From contig JAMCRJ010000020.1 in the NCBI GenBank assembly GCA_023381645.1, positions 1 to 22,929 of the forward strand: DNA of 22,929 bases, in the 5' to 3' direction. Positions 15,201-22,570 of the stretch are shown here, one piece after another. Origin of the DNA: Gammaproteobacteria bacterium (GTDB lineage Bacteria; Pseudomonadota; Gammaproteobacteria; Acidithiobacillales; Acidithiobacillaceae). Position 1 is the first letter of the stretch. Every line of letters begins with the position of its first letter. A program made the position numbers and the translations under genes. The notes beneath the pieces were generated by a model. It was given only the letters and a program-made list of their open reading frames with translations, did not search any database and was not told the origin of the DNA.

Positions 15201-15793
15201 CGGACCTCATCAGGGCTGGAAAAGAGCTGGAGGACCTCACCGAGGGCGGGTTCGCTCAGCGGGTAGACTTCCTGCCGCCAGAAGTCGCGCACCGCGTCGT
15301 CGCGCAGATCGGTCTCATCCAGGAGCAGCGTCTCGCGGAAGTCGCTGCCGGTAGCAAAGGCGTGCTCGCGCAGGGTGCGCTGGCACCAGGCGTCGATGGT
15401 AAAAATGGCGCTGTCATCCATGGCGTCGGCGGCCAGGGCAAGCTGGTGCGCGGCGCGGGCGCGGACCACGGGGTCGGGATAGCCAGCCAGCAGCGCTTCG
15501 AGAAAGGGATCTGGCCGCGTTGGGTGTTCGGTGCTGCGGAAATATCGGGCGGCCGTTTGCAGGCGATCGCGGATACGCTCCTTGAGTTCCTGGGTGGCGG
15601 CGCGGGTGAAGGTCATGACCAGAATATCTTCGGGCAGGAGGGGGCGGGGAAAACGTTCACCTTCGCTGCCGTGCCCAAGGATCATGCGCAGATAGAGGGC
15701 GGCGATGGTCCAGGTTTTGCCGGTGCCGGCGCTGGCCTCGATGAGGCGGCTGCCGTGCAGGGGCAGGTGCAGGGGGTCGAGGATCGTGGTCAT
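12197..15793 (-). CDS. recB: RecBCD enzyme subunit RecB (3'-5' helicase and nuclease)
   Basis: A 1198-residue SF1A helicase with the C-terminal nuclease of RecBCD. Walker A ASAGTGKT is at 20-27; further motifs are LIDEFQDTS, QSIYAFRGADI, VVTIHAAKGLQYP and LLYVALTRAEHALW. The nuclease motif is present: MDLVF with D1085, and LDYKSN with D1098 and K1100. The 13-residue spacing between the two Asp equals that of E. coli D1067/D1080. An upstream candidate His lies in GTFLHDQLQ. I chose the ATG at 15793 because it overlaps the recC stop as ATGA, exactly as recD does with recB. The frame could extend to a GTG at 15808, adding five residues. The catalytic residues suggest a fully active enzyme. Confidence 0.95.
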   Translation of the reverse strand: MTTILDPLHLPLHGSRLIEASAGTGKTWTIAALYLRMILGHGSEGERFPRPLLPEDILVMTFTRAATQELKERIRDRLQTAARYFRSTEHPTRPDPFLEALLAGYPDPVVRARAAHQLALAADAMDDSAIFTIDAWCQRTLREHAFATGSDFRETLLLDETDLRDDAVRDFWRQEVYPLSEPALGEVLQLFSSPDEVRQETEALCKLYPPLPAPESTLADWLPTAVSAPRRQLATLKAQWAAEHDAFAEWLSGLVNGPKADNPLKGNSLSAAIVGRALAALRDWADHSDIWIPDEMDNCQRLSASKLPEYCKNKPPLVIHPAAGTLDTLFSELETITRQLAQLHGEIRSHAAAWINARLSQLKAQSGQVGFADYQQRLAGVLHDKIQGPALAARLRQKYPAALIDEFQDTSALQYQIFDDIYHTADNDPDTLLLLIGDPKQSIYAFRGADIGSYLQARRLTEGRHYALGTNYRSSHALVSALNAIYTAAEHDNPQGAFAYAAPGADNPLPYQPVQAHGHEKVWRINGKSAPALTFWDAGGKLNKSDYLERCAAQAAECIAGLLDNPKTGFAQEGEIPRRLEAKDIAILVRDRHEAASIRQALHHRRLRSVFLSERDSVYASEEARELLLWLEAVAEPEDVRRLRVALALPLLGQSLSALDAFHQDEAAWEAQLEQFQDLSRQWRRQGVLAMLQHSIHRFGIAARLLTQPEGERRLTNLLHLGELLQQASAALDGPEALIRHLREAIADGSDQSDTHILRLESDAGLLRVVTIHAAKGLQYPLVFLPFIATCRPARTNPFTVIHSADGQSAIHWESGDTTATERARLQEDLRLLYVALTRAEHALWLGLAERRDRKSHIFTGSAIAHLLGSERPAHDLATLLEDCARLSPEIVVETLPDNIPTTLATQHDDGTHNPPAEYTASFEKHWGVASFSHLVRELPADPAAPLTPRRAQTGAPWHRYPQGMNAGTFLHDQLQRLAQNGFVQTGQDHFAEQLRTTCTQAGLGDWAEETAEWLQAIVHSPLAPLTATLCDLGDTRSEMAFWFPSDALRSDNLDRLCQQYIFPGADRPRLPQRVIHGMMRGFMDLVFEQGGRYYVLDYKSNVLGSEDADYHAEALRNATLGHRYELQSSLYQLALHRLLRQRMGSRYRPETQLGGTLFFFLRGLQGPERGMLHLPADLALLDALDGLFGLPQRAIQP

Positions 15794-18700
15794 GGATGCG
15801 CCTGCCACTCCAAAGTTTCCAGCCAGCCGGCGAAGGGGCGGTAGAGGGCTGCGGCGTATTCTGCAAAGCCGCGTCGTTGCGGCCCGGTTCGGGCGCCGCT
15901 GAGGGTGGCGAAGTCGGGATAATCGCGGAACAGGCTGAGATCTTTCCGGGCTTCTCCGGGCAGGCGGTCATTGCCGTCGTAAATGGGTGCCGGGTTTTTG
16001 CCCTGCAGGCTGACGAGGGCGGTTTTGAGGGTGACCGGCAGGGGCTCGCAGAGACCTTCCTGCCAGAGATCCAGCAGATCGTCCAGTGCGGCAATGGCGT
16101 CCGGTGGCGGTGGTGCGGCGCGGACAAGCACATCCCGGCCCACCACGATGCCATTGCAGCGCAGGCCGACGGCGTTGGCGAGCAACTGCTGGAGCCAGAG
16201 GGCTGCGAGTTTATCCCCTTCGGGTTTTTGGCGCTCTTTATTCAGTAGGCGACTGGCGCGGAGCTGGACGAAGGCGAGGTCTCCTGTGTTGTTTTGGTAC
16301 AAGGCGGGCAGCCAGTCCTCCAGCAATATCCGGCCGCGGGCACGGTGAACGACCCGTCGTTGCGGCGCTGCGGTCCATTCCGTGCCGATCTCCCGCCAGA
16401 CGGTCAGGACGGGAGTGACGTCGTCGAGCAGTGCGGTCGCGGTTCTCGACGCCATGCCCGCGAGGGGATAGCGACCACTGCGCTGTTGTGCCCGCACCCT
16501 TTCGGCAACCCGGTCAGGGCCGTTTTTTTCCGCGGCGCGGAGCAGGTCTTCAAGCAGATGATAGGTCTCGAGGCTGTCCAGCGTGAAGGGTTCGTCGTCC
16601 TCCTCAGCCGGATCTTCTTCGTTGAAGTCCGTGCGCAGGCGTTGCCGGTAAAAGGCACGAGCGGGCAGGCGAAAAAACTCCAGCAGCTCGCGGATGCTGC
16701 GGGGGGTGACCTCGGCGGGGTCGGGTAGCGCGGCGTTTTCCGGGGCGCTGTGCGGAGAGGGATACCACTCGCGCGCCCAGGTGCGCAGGCCGGGTTTGCC
16801 GGTCAGATAGTCGGGGCTGAAGGGTTGCAGGGGATGCTCGAAAGTGCGCTTTTCCAGGGCCAGCGGCCAGCCGTCGCGAATGGCCTCCCGCAACTGCGCC
16901 ACCAGCAGGGAGGGCGCCCGTTCATGGTTATTGCGCTGATCCCTTCCCGCCCAACTGACGTAGAGCTCCCGACGGGCGGCCAGGAGGGCCTCCAGCATCA
17001 GATAGCGGTCGTCATCGCGGCGGGAGCGGTCGCCGGGCCGGGCCATGCCGGGTAGCGCCATGAGATCGAAGTCCGGACGGGGGCTGCGCCGCGGGTAATC
17101 GCCCTCGTTCATACCGAGCAGGCAGACCAGCGGGTAGGGCACCGCGCGCATGGGCAGGAGGGTGCAGAAGGTGACTCCGCCGCCAAGAAAGCTGCGCCCC
17201 AGATCCGGCGCATCCAGCATCTCCAGCCAGGCGCCGCGAAATACCGCGAGGGGGAGCGCTTCGTTAAAATCTGCCGCCGCGCAATCCGTCTGCCATTGGC
17301 GCAGGGCCTCTTCCAGATTTTGCAGGAGGGCTTCATCGTCGTCATCGCTGGCGCTGAAAAAGTCCGTGAGCAGATTGCGGGCCGCTTCACCCCAGTGCTC
17401 CGGCACCAGGGATTCAACCAGAACGTGCTGCCAGTGCTCCAGCTTCTCCAGCAATTGACCGAGGGGGCCGAGGAGCGCGGCGTCCAACCCACCCACCTCG
17501 CCGTAGGCCTCGATCCCGGAGAAATGGCTGTCGTCGCCGCTGGCATAGCCGAGGCAGAGGCGTTGCAGGGCAAAGTCGCCGCTGTTCTGAGGGCCGCAAT
17601 GGGGCATGCCCAGCGCGGCCCGGTGCTCTGCCGAGAGCCCCCAGCGCCAGCCGGCCCCGGACAGCCAGTGTTGCACGATGGGCAGGTCCTCCAGTTCCAG
17701 ACCAAAGCGCCGGCGCAGGGCGGGGCAGTTGAGGAGATCACGGATTTCGCTCTGTCGGCAGCGCTGCTCGGGCAGCCGCAGCAGCCAGTCCAGGGCCAGG
17801 AGCAGGGGCTGTTCGTCGCGGGCCTGCAGATCGACGATGTGGTAGGGAATGTAACGCCTGTCCTCCCGCTCATACTGATCGAAGGTGGCGCGGATGAGGG
17901 GCGCAAAGCCGCCGATCTCCGGGACCATGACGATCACGTCGCGGGGCTGCAGTTTGCCAGTGGCAAAGCGGTCCAGCAGTTGATCGTGGAGGATCTGCAC
18001 CTCGCGCAGGGCGCTGTGGGCGATGTGAAAGACCACGGAGTGATCGTTATCGTCCAGCGCTGTGCAGGTTTCCGGCCTGATACCTTCCAGATCACGGATT
18101 TGCACCTGCAACTGGCGCAAGAGGGTGTCGCCCTGATCTTCGCTGAAGAGATCGATGCGCGGGATGTCCATCTGCCGCTGCAATGCCGCCGTTTCATCGA
18201 ACTGGTCCAGCAGATCGAGAAAATCCCGGCCTTGACGGCCCCAGGCGGCGAGCAGGGGATTGCCGAACTGATGTAAGTCTTCTGCTGCGGTGGTGGAGAG
18301 ATCGTGGCCGTTGCGCGGGGACTGGCGACGGCGTTCGCGCCTGAGCAATTCGCGCCCCGAGACGATGTCGGCCCAGTGATAGCGGCAGGGGTTGGGCACC
18401 GCAAGGATCACCTGTATCTGCTGGCCCAGCGCCGCCAGCGCGGTCAGACTCTGTTCCGGCAGGGTGGCTGCTCCGAAGATAACGACGCGGCGGGGCAAGG
18501 GTGTTACGGGGGGGCGCCCGGCATTCAGGGCGGCGAGAAATTGCTCATGCACCTGCGCCCGGCCCGAAGCCTGGTCCAGCCCGCGGCTGTGCAGGTCCTG
18601 CCGTAACGCCTGCCAGAGCCGGGGTTGCCAGCGCTGGTCGGCGGGCAGAGTTACCCGCTCGCCATCGCCCCGCCGCAGCAGGGACTGGTCTGTGGTCCAG

Positions 18701-19182
18701 TCCGCCAGCCAGTCGCCACGATAGACCTGATACTGGTCGAACAGATCGGCGATCTGCGCGGCCATTTGCCAGCGCCGCTCCAATGCGCCGTCCGGCCGCT
18801 GTGACTGGCCGATAAAATGCCGCAAGGGGGCGAAATCGGCATGGGCCATCAGTTCCGGCAAGAGCCGCATCAGTCGCCAGGTGAGCGGCGCCTTGTCCAG
18901 CGGCGAGCGGGCCGAGACGATGCCGGTGCCCAGCACCCGTGCATAGCTTTCCCAGAGAAAACGCCCCGGCAGGGCGACGCGCACCGCTGCACAGATGCCC
19001 TCATGGGCTGCCAGGGTCCATTGCAGCCACTCGGCGATGCCGTTGCTCTGGACGAGGAAGATTTCCTCTTCCAGTGGCCGAAGCGGGTGCTCGCGCAGCC
19101 ACTCGAGAACGGCATCGCTGAGCCACTCCAGACGGTCGCCGTGGAGGACGATAAAGCCCGGCTCGATTTCCGGATGATTCAT
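15790..19182 (-). CDS. recC: RecBCD enzyme subunit RecC (Chi-recognition subunit)
   Basis: A 1130-residue protein, close to E. coli RecC (1122). It opens with FIVLHGDRLEWL and HPLRPLEEEIFLVQSNGIAEWLQW, the characteristic RecC N-terminus. RecC has a dead helicase fold that scans the 3' strand for Chi and holds RecB and RecD together. The ATG at 19182 begins MNHPEIEPGF and overlaps the stop of a 35-codon ORF (ATGA). The frame is open further to a TTG at 19260, but that extension (MLSCGCPRTV) has no family match that I recognise. The operon order recC-recB-recD without ptrA between recC and recB is common outside the enterics. Confidence 0.95.
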   Translation of the reverse strand: MNHPEIEPGFIVLHGDRLEWLSDAVLEWLREHPLRPLEEEIFLVQSNGIAEWLQWTLAAHEGICAAVRVALPGRFLWESYARVLGTGIVSARSPLDKAPLTWRLMRLLPELMAHADFAPLRHFIGQSQRPDGALERRWQMAAQIADLFDQYQVYRGDWLADWTTDQSLLRRGDGERVTLPADQRWQPRLWQALRQDLHSRGLDQASGRAQVHEQFLAALNAGRPPVTPLPRRVVIFGAATLPEQSLTALAALGQQIQVILAVPNPCRYHWADIVSGRELLRRERRRQSPRNGHDLSTTAAEDLHQFGNPLLAAWGRQGRDFLDLLDQFDETAALQRQMDIPRIDLFSEDQGDTLLRQLQVQIRDLEGIRPETCTALDDNDHSVVFHIAHSALREVQILHDQLLDRFATGKLQPRDVIVMVPEIGGFAPLIRATFDQYEREDRRYIPYHIVDLQARDEQPLLLALDWLLRLPEQRCRQSEIRDLLNCPALRRRFGLELEDLPIVQHWLSGAGWRWGLSAEHRAALGMPHCGPQNSGDFALQRLCLGYASGDDSHFSGIEAYGEVGGLDAALLGPLGQLLEKLEHWQHVLVESLVPEHWGEAARNLLTDFFSASDDDDEALLQNLEEALRQWQTDCAAADFNEALPLAVFRGAWLEMLDAPDLGRSFLGGGVTFCTLLPMRAVPYPLVCLLGMNEGDYPRRSPRPDFDLMALPGMARPGDRSRRDDDRYLMLEALLAARRELYVSWAGRDQRNNHERAPSLLVAQLREAIRDGWPLALEKRTFEHPLQPFSPDYLTGKPGLRTWAREWYPSPHSAPENAALPDPAEVTPRSIRELLEFFRLPARAFYRQRLRTDFNEEDPAEEDDEPFTLDSLETYHLLEDLLRAAEKNGPDRVAERVRAQQRSGRYPLAGMASRTATALLDDVTPVLTVWREIGTEWTAAPQRRVVHRARGRILLEDWLPALYQNNTGDLAFVQLRASRLLNKERQKPEGDKLAALWLQQLLANAVGLRCNGIVVGRDVLVRAAPPPPDAIAALDDLLDLWQEGLCEPLPVTLKTALVSLQGKNPAPIYDGNDRLPGEARKDLSLFRDYPDFATLSGARTGPQRRGFAEYAAALYRPFAGWLETLEWQAHP

Positions 19183-19286
19183 GCGGGGGTGGGCGCCGAG
19201 CCGACCGGCGTGATTCGGTACAGATCCTTTGACCGTTCGCGGGCATCCGCATGAAAGCAATCCAGTAAACGTCTGCGCAGGCTCAT
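19179..19286 (-). CDS. 35-residue leader ORF overlapping recC
   Basis: ATG at 19286 is preceded by GAGGAGG with 6 nt spacing, the best ribosome site in this operon. The ORF encodes a basic peptide (MSLRRRLLDCFHADARERSK, then DLYRITPVGSAPTPA) and ends in TGA overlapping the recC ATG by the same ATGA arrangement as the downstream junctions. recC itself has no Shine-Dalgarno (CACCCCCGC precedes it), so this ORF probably feeds ribosomes into recC. I recognise no family. It may be a real small protein or only a translation-coupling leader. Confidence 0.55.
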   Translation of the reverse strand: MSLRRRLLDCFHADARERSKDLYRITPVGSAPTPA

Positions 19287-19418
19287 TCCCGCCTCCTCTT
19301 TATTCCACATGTATCATCGCTCAGGACACCGATATCACGGCGCGCACCAGCCCCACAAACCTCCGATGTGGAAACAATACCTATGAAATAGAGCGCGGGC
19401 GAGGCCTTCCCCTTATTT

Positions 19419-20678
19419 TTACAAATCCCCCCAATCTGGCGCGGCCAGACGGAAACTGTCCTCCTGATACTGGTAACGCCGCTCCCAGGGCCGCGGCGTC
19501 AGCTCGGCACCGCCCTGTTTGACGGCCAGCACCTGATGCAGGGCTGACCAGTTGCGCCAGAAGGCATAGGCGCAGCCCGCCATGTAGATGGTCCAGATGC
19601 GATAGCGCTTGTCCCCCACCATGGCGATGGCTTTGTCCTTGTGTGCTTCCAGGCGTTGTACCCAGTGGATGAGCGTCTGGGCGTAGTGGGGGCGGAGATT
19701 TTCCACGTCCAGGACTTCCAGATTCTGCCCCGCCATTTCCAGCACCAGGCGCCACAGATGCGGGATTTCGCCGTCGGGGAAGACATACTTGTCCATGAAA
19801 TCGCTGCCGGAATGGTGCCCGTCTTCGTCATCCTGCTGGCTGGCGGTGATGCCGTGATTCATCACCCAGCCACCTTCCCTGAGCACCCGGTTGATGACGC
19901 CAAAATATTCTCCGAGCTTGGCGCGGCCGACATGCTCGAACATCCCTACCGAAGAGACCTTATCGAAATAATCCCGTTCTGGAATGTCGCGGTAATCCTG
20001 CAGGCGGATTTCCACGCGATCCGCCAGACCCTCGCGTTCCATACGTTCCTTGGCGTAGGCAAACTGCTGCTCGCTGAGGGTGACCCCCACGCCCTGAATT
20101 CCGTAATGTGTTGCGGCCCAGCTCAGCAGACCACCCCAGCCGCAGCCGATATCCAGAAGCTTTTCACCCGGCTGCAGATGGAGTTTGCGGCAGATATGGT
20201 CCAGCTTCTGCTCTTGGGCGGTGTCGATATCTTCCGCGCCGGTTTTGAAGTAGCCGCAGGAGTAGACCATGTTGCGGTCCAGCCAGAGCTTGTAGAAGTC
20301 GTTGGAAACATCGTAGTGGTAGTGAATCGCGTCGGCATCCCGGGATTTGCTGTGGGCGGCGTGATATTTGCGGAAAATGCCGCTCCTGGGTTTTTTGGCG
20401 GGGAATGCGTCACTCAGCCCTTCCGCCACCGCGAGAATATCCTGATAGCGACCATCGATGCCGATGGTGCCCTCCACGTACCCTTCGCCAAGCACATCCA
20501 GGGCACTGCCCATGAGCATGCGCGAGATGAGTTTGGCGGAGCTGATGTGCATGGTGACGCGGATGTCCTGGTTGAAGGCGTATTCATGGCCATCCCAGAA
20601 GATGATGCGCAGAAACAGCGGTTTTCCGTTGAGACCCTTTTTGACGTGGTCCAAAAAGTTGGTGCGTAGATCCTTCAC
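19419..20678 (-). CDS. cfa: Cyclopropane-fatty-acyl-phospholipid synthase
   Basis: Transfers a methylene group from S-adenosylmethionine to double bonds of membrane phospholipid acyl chains, a change typical of stationary phase and acid stress. The 419-residue protein has an N-terminal lipid-binding domain (about 1-115), then IHYHYDVSNDFYKLWLD, YSCGYF (Cys141), the SAM-binding loop LLDIGCGWGG (174-183), GVTLSEQQ, SVGMFEHVG, NHGIT and a C-terminal YMAGCAYAFWRN. These match Cfa throughout. The start is GTG at 20678 with AGGAG 8 nt upstream. It is a single-gene unit: 101 bp separate it from the operon upstream and 132 bp from the recC leader ORF. Confidence 0.95.
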   Translation of the reverse strand: MKDLRTNFLDHVKKGLNGKPLFLRIIFWDGHEYAFNQDIRVTMHISSAKLISRMLMGSALDVLGEGYVEGTIGIDGRYQDILAVAEGLSDAFPAKKPRSGIFRKYHAAHSKSRDADAIHYHYDVSNDFYKLWLDRNMVYSCGYFKTGAEDIDTAQEQKLDHICRKLHLQPGEKLLDIGCGWGGLLSWAATHYGIQGVGVTLSEQQFAYAKERMEREGLADRVEIRLQDYRDIPERDYFDKVSSVGMFEHVGRAKLGEYFGVINRVLREGGWVMNHGITASQQDDEDGHHSGSDFMDKYVFPDGEIPHLWRLVLEMAGQNLEVLDVENLRPHYAQTLIHWVQRLEAHKDKAIAMVGDKRYRIWTIYMAGCAYAFWRNWSALHQVLAVKQGGAELTPRPWERRYQYQEDSFRLAAPDWGDL

Positions 20679-20757
20679 GTTGAGACTCCTGTCCTTTCAA
20701 GCCAAGCCGAACGGCAGAAATGCCTGCTCATCAGTGCGAATGTCTGCCCCCCAATTC

Positions 20758-20763
20758 AGTGTA
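20758..20763 (-). promoter_or_regulatory. Possible sigmaS-like -10 of cfa
   Basis: The minus strand reads TTCTACACTGAA here, with CTACACT close to the sigmaS-preferred extended -10 (CTATACT) and no convincing -35. cfa is a known stationary-phase gene in enterics, which makes this reasonable but unproven. The leader would be about 75 nt. Confidence 0.3.
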
Positions 20764-20779
20764 GAACATCCCCGCTCGT

Positions 20780-21643
20780 TCAAATTCCCGTCAATGTCTG
20801 TAACAGCGGGTTACGGGATAAGCCCGCTGCGATCATCACCGCATGAAAAGTGCCCTCCAGGGTGGCAATGGCGCCAGCGCGGCGTCCGAAACCGCCATTC
20901 ACCGGCTGGCATGCGCGCACATAGGCCATGACGGCCTCTGGATACCGCGGCGCGATGTGGAGATGCGCCATCTGTAGTATCCCCCAGAAGATGGCCTCCA
21001 GACGGGTGCTGGCGCCATCGGGGCTGAGACGCAGGCCGAGGGTGGCATCTTCGCAGGCATGCAGGAAGATTCGATCCTGCGGGCGAAGGGGCTGACCCAG
21101 AAGCCGCTGCAAGGCCCAGGCGATGCCGCTGTCGACCAGGTTGGGGTGACTGCCGAAGCCTCCGGCGGCGGCCTCCATGCCGTGCAGAATCGCTTCGGCG
21201 CCGCTACGCATGATTTCGGGCAGGGGCTCATCCGGGGCGAGCATGCGCAGCAGTTGGACGCAGCGCTGCCAGTCCCGCAGCGTCTCGCTACTGGCTGCAT
21301 TTTTATGGCCTGTGGCCTGGGTCGCCCAATTCAGTAAATGAGGGCGCGGATCGCGGAGAGGGGTGTCGGCCAACAGACTCAGGGCGCGCACGCCAAAACT
21401 GGCATTGGTCAGGCTGGAATACCGCCCCTGATCATCCTGCAGGGATTGCAGCCAGTGGATCAACTCGGCGCGGTGGGGGATGGCCATGCCCCAGAGGCCA
21501 AGCATGGCGACGGCATAAAAGGTGTCCGGTGCGGTGGACTCTTCCACGCCCCAGACCCGGTAGAAACAAAAGCCGCTATCCGCCGACTGACGGCTCAGCA
21601 CATAGTTTTGCGCCCGTGCCCAGAGTTTTTGGTCATCGTCCAT
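20780..21643 (-). CDS. Prenyltransferase/squalene-cyclase-fold (alpha-alpha toroid) protein, function unknown
   Basis: A 287-residue protein built of repeated helical units, each with a Gly-rich turn: SGFCFYRVWG, QGRYSSLTNASFG, AGGFGSHPNLVDSGIAWAL and NGGFGRRAGAIATLEGTFHAV. This pattern is that of prenyltransferase beta-subunit and squalene/hopene cyclase repeats. I see no DxDD cyclase acid motif and no clear zinc-ligand set, so catalysis is doubtful. It is the last gene of the fluoride-riboswitch operon. The start is uncertain: ATG at 21643 overlaps the zinc ribbon gene by 11 bases; upstream in-frame ATGs at 21658, 21664 and 21727 exist but none has a Shine-Dalgarno. Why such a protein should sit behind a fluoride channel is not known to me. 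Confidence 0.7.
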   Translation of the reverse strand: MDDDQKLWARAQNYVLSRQSADSGFCFYRVWGVEESTAPDTFYAVAMLGLWGMAIPHRAELIHWLQSLQDDQGRYSSLTNASFGVRALSLLADTPLRDPRPHLLNWATQATGHKNAASSETLRDWQRCVQLLRMLAPDEPLPEIMRSGAEAILHGMEAAAGGFGSHPNLVDSGIAWALQRLLGQPLRPQDRIFLHACEDATLGLRLSPDGASTRLEAIFWGILQMAHLHIAPRYPEAVMAYVRACQPVNGGFGRRAGAIATLEGTFHAVMIAAGLSRNPLLQTLTGI

Positions 21644-21755
21644 GTCCGTGCCCGTCATCGGCATCCAACGCTCTGATATCCCACCCGCAAGCCGGACAGG
21701 CCATCGCGCCGATGGATATTTCCGCATGACAGCGTGGGCAGTGATGATGCTTCAT
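21633..21755 (-). CDS. 40-residue zinc-ribbon protein
   Basis: A short ORF with two CxxC knuckles, CPRC (6-9) and CPAC (20-23), the second followed by GWD as in zinc-ribbon domains, and a His-rich tail (DDGHGHGR). Its ATG overlaps the stop of the DUF190 gene as ATGA (21752-21755), and its own stop overlaps the start of the next gene. That tight packing, together with the paired cysteines, argues that it is translated. It was probably missed by length cut-offs. It could be a metal-binding adaptor for the neighbouring toroid protein. An alternative is that it is the N-terminal ribbon of an ancestral single protein now split in two by frameshift. Confidence 0.65.
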   Translation of the reverse strand: MKHHHCPRCHAEISIGAMACPACGWDIRALDADDGHGHGR

Positions 21756-22069
21756 TCGCAATCACAATCGGCTTCCCAGCGCAGGATATGGCCCGGTGGC
21801 ACCAACTCCCGCAGGTGGGGCATCACCGCATCCACGGTCTCCGGCTCGTCAAAAAACTCCAGTACCAGCGGCAAATGCACATTGAGGCGCAGAACATCGT
21901 CGGCATGTACCACCCCCTTGCTGCCAAAGCCCGCGATACCGCGAAAGGCGGTAACGCCTTGGACCTTGTACTGGTCGTGGAGCATGCGGAAGATTTCCTC
22001 CATGAGATTGTGTCCGCCATGCTTGTCGCCTTCCTTGATGTAAACGCGTACTACAGAGACGGTCGTCAT
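21752..22069 (-). CDS. DUF190 family protein (PII-like fold)
   Basis: A 105-residue protein with the DUF190 pattern: VRVYIKEGDKHGG near the start, then TAFRGIAGFGSKGVVHADDVLRL as the central motif, LPLVLEFFDEPE and a final strand. DUF190 proteins adopt a PII-like fold and are often found next to, or fused with, CrcB fluoride channels; their job is not settled. The ATG at 22069 has AGAGG about 6 nt upstream and lies 10 bp after the crcB stop. An upstream frame to 22120 exists but overlaps crcB and lacks homology. The tail CDCE adds two cysteines that are not part of the usual motif. Confidence 0.85.
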   Translation of the reverse strand: MTTVSVVRVYIKEGDKHGGHNLMEEIFRMLHDQYKVQGVTAFRGIAGFGSKGVVHADDVLRLNVHLPLVLEFFDEPETVDAVMPHLRELVPPGHILRWEADCDCE

Positions 22070-22079
22070 GATGCACCTC

Positions 22080-22457
22080 TCAGATACTGCGGGAAATCCA
22101 GGCCCCGGCAAAAGCGGCACCGACGCAGAGAAACAGTGATGTAAACATATAGAGCAAGCCTTTTACGGCCTCGCCATTTTCAAAAAGCACCAGGGTTTCG
22201 AGGGAAAATGTCGAAAAAGTGGTGTAGGCACCCAGGCCGCCGGTGAGCATGCCCGTGCGCAATTCCGGGCTCACGGAAATACGTTCCAAGGTCTCGAAAA
22301 ACAGAAAACCCATGAGAAAACAGCCCAGGACATTGATGCTCAGGGTGGCCCAGGGAAAACCGCGGCCGAATGCCGCCTGCACCAACAGGGTCTGTCCATA
22401 ACGCGCCCAGGCGCCGAGCACGGCGAACAGCGCAATGAAGCCGAACGTGGCGAACAT
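22080..22457 (-). CDS. crcB: Fluoride channel CrcB/FluC
   Basis: A dual-topology inner-membrane fluoride channel of 125 residues with four hydrophobic segments. Signature residues are GAWARYG in TM1, the TM2 asparagine in SINVLGCFLMGF, and GGLGAYTTFSTFSLE in TM3, which holds the Na+-site glycine turn and the phenylalanine-box residues. The ATG at 22457 has AAGGGG about 5 nt upstream; a GTG at 22490 would add eleven residues (MESWKPYEGVE) with no family match. The fluoride riboswitch directly upstream confirms the assignment and predicts induction by fluoride. It is the first gene of a four-gene operon. Confidence 0.95.
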   Translation of the reverse strand: MFATFGFIALFAVLGAWARYGQTLLVQAAFGRGFPWATLSINVLGCFLMGFLFFETLERISVSPELRTGMLTGGLGAYTTFSTFSLETLVLFENGEAVKGLLYMFTSLFLCVGAAFAGAWISRSI

Positions 22458-22492
22458 CTCTACCCCTTCATATGGTTTCCAACTCTCCACCG

Positions 22493-22510
22493 CCCGACCT
22501 TGCGATCGGG
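22493..22510 (-). promoter_or_regulatory. Hairpin in the riboswitch expression platform
   Basis: On the minus strand CCCGA (22510-22506) and TCGGG (22497-22493) flank an 8-nt loop just downstream of the aptamer. No run of Ts follows, so it is not a standard intrinsic terminator. It could be part of a translational switch acting on the crcB ribosome site. Confidence 0.4.
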
Positions 22511-22512
22511 AT

Positions 22513-22563
22513 CAGTAGCAGTCATCAGCCTATAAAGGCGGTTATTGGGCGGACTCCATCGCC
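22513..22563 (-). promoter_or_regulatory. Fluoride riboswitch (crcB motif)
   Basis: The minus strand starts GGCGATGG (22563-22556), followed by AGTCCGCC, then a TAACCGCC segment, GGCTGATGACT and CTACTG, which is the conserved order of the crcB aptamer. Structure is supported by a GGC/GCC P1 stem, a GCCT-TTAT-AGGC hairpin (22539-22528), and a pseudoknot in which loop AGTC (22555-22552) pairs with GACT (22523-22520). It ends 56 bp upstream of the crcB ATG. Fluoride binding should switch the four-gene operon on. Confidence 0.93.
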
Positions 22564-22570
22564 ACACGTT

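Noticed and set aside
17296..18276. 326-codon plus-strand ORF opposite recC
   Set aside because: Antisense shadow of a well-supported gene; no recognisable domain.
19183..19260. Upstream TTG start extending recC by 26 residues
   Set aside because: The extension has no family similarity that I recognise and overlaps the leader ORF; the ATG at 19182 begins at the expected RecC N-terminus.
19641..20669. 342-codon plus-strand ORF opposite cfa
   Set aside because: Mirror frame of cfa with no family features.
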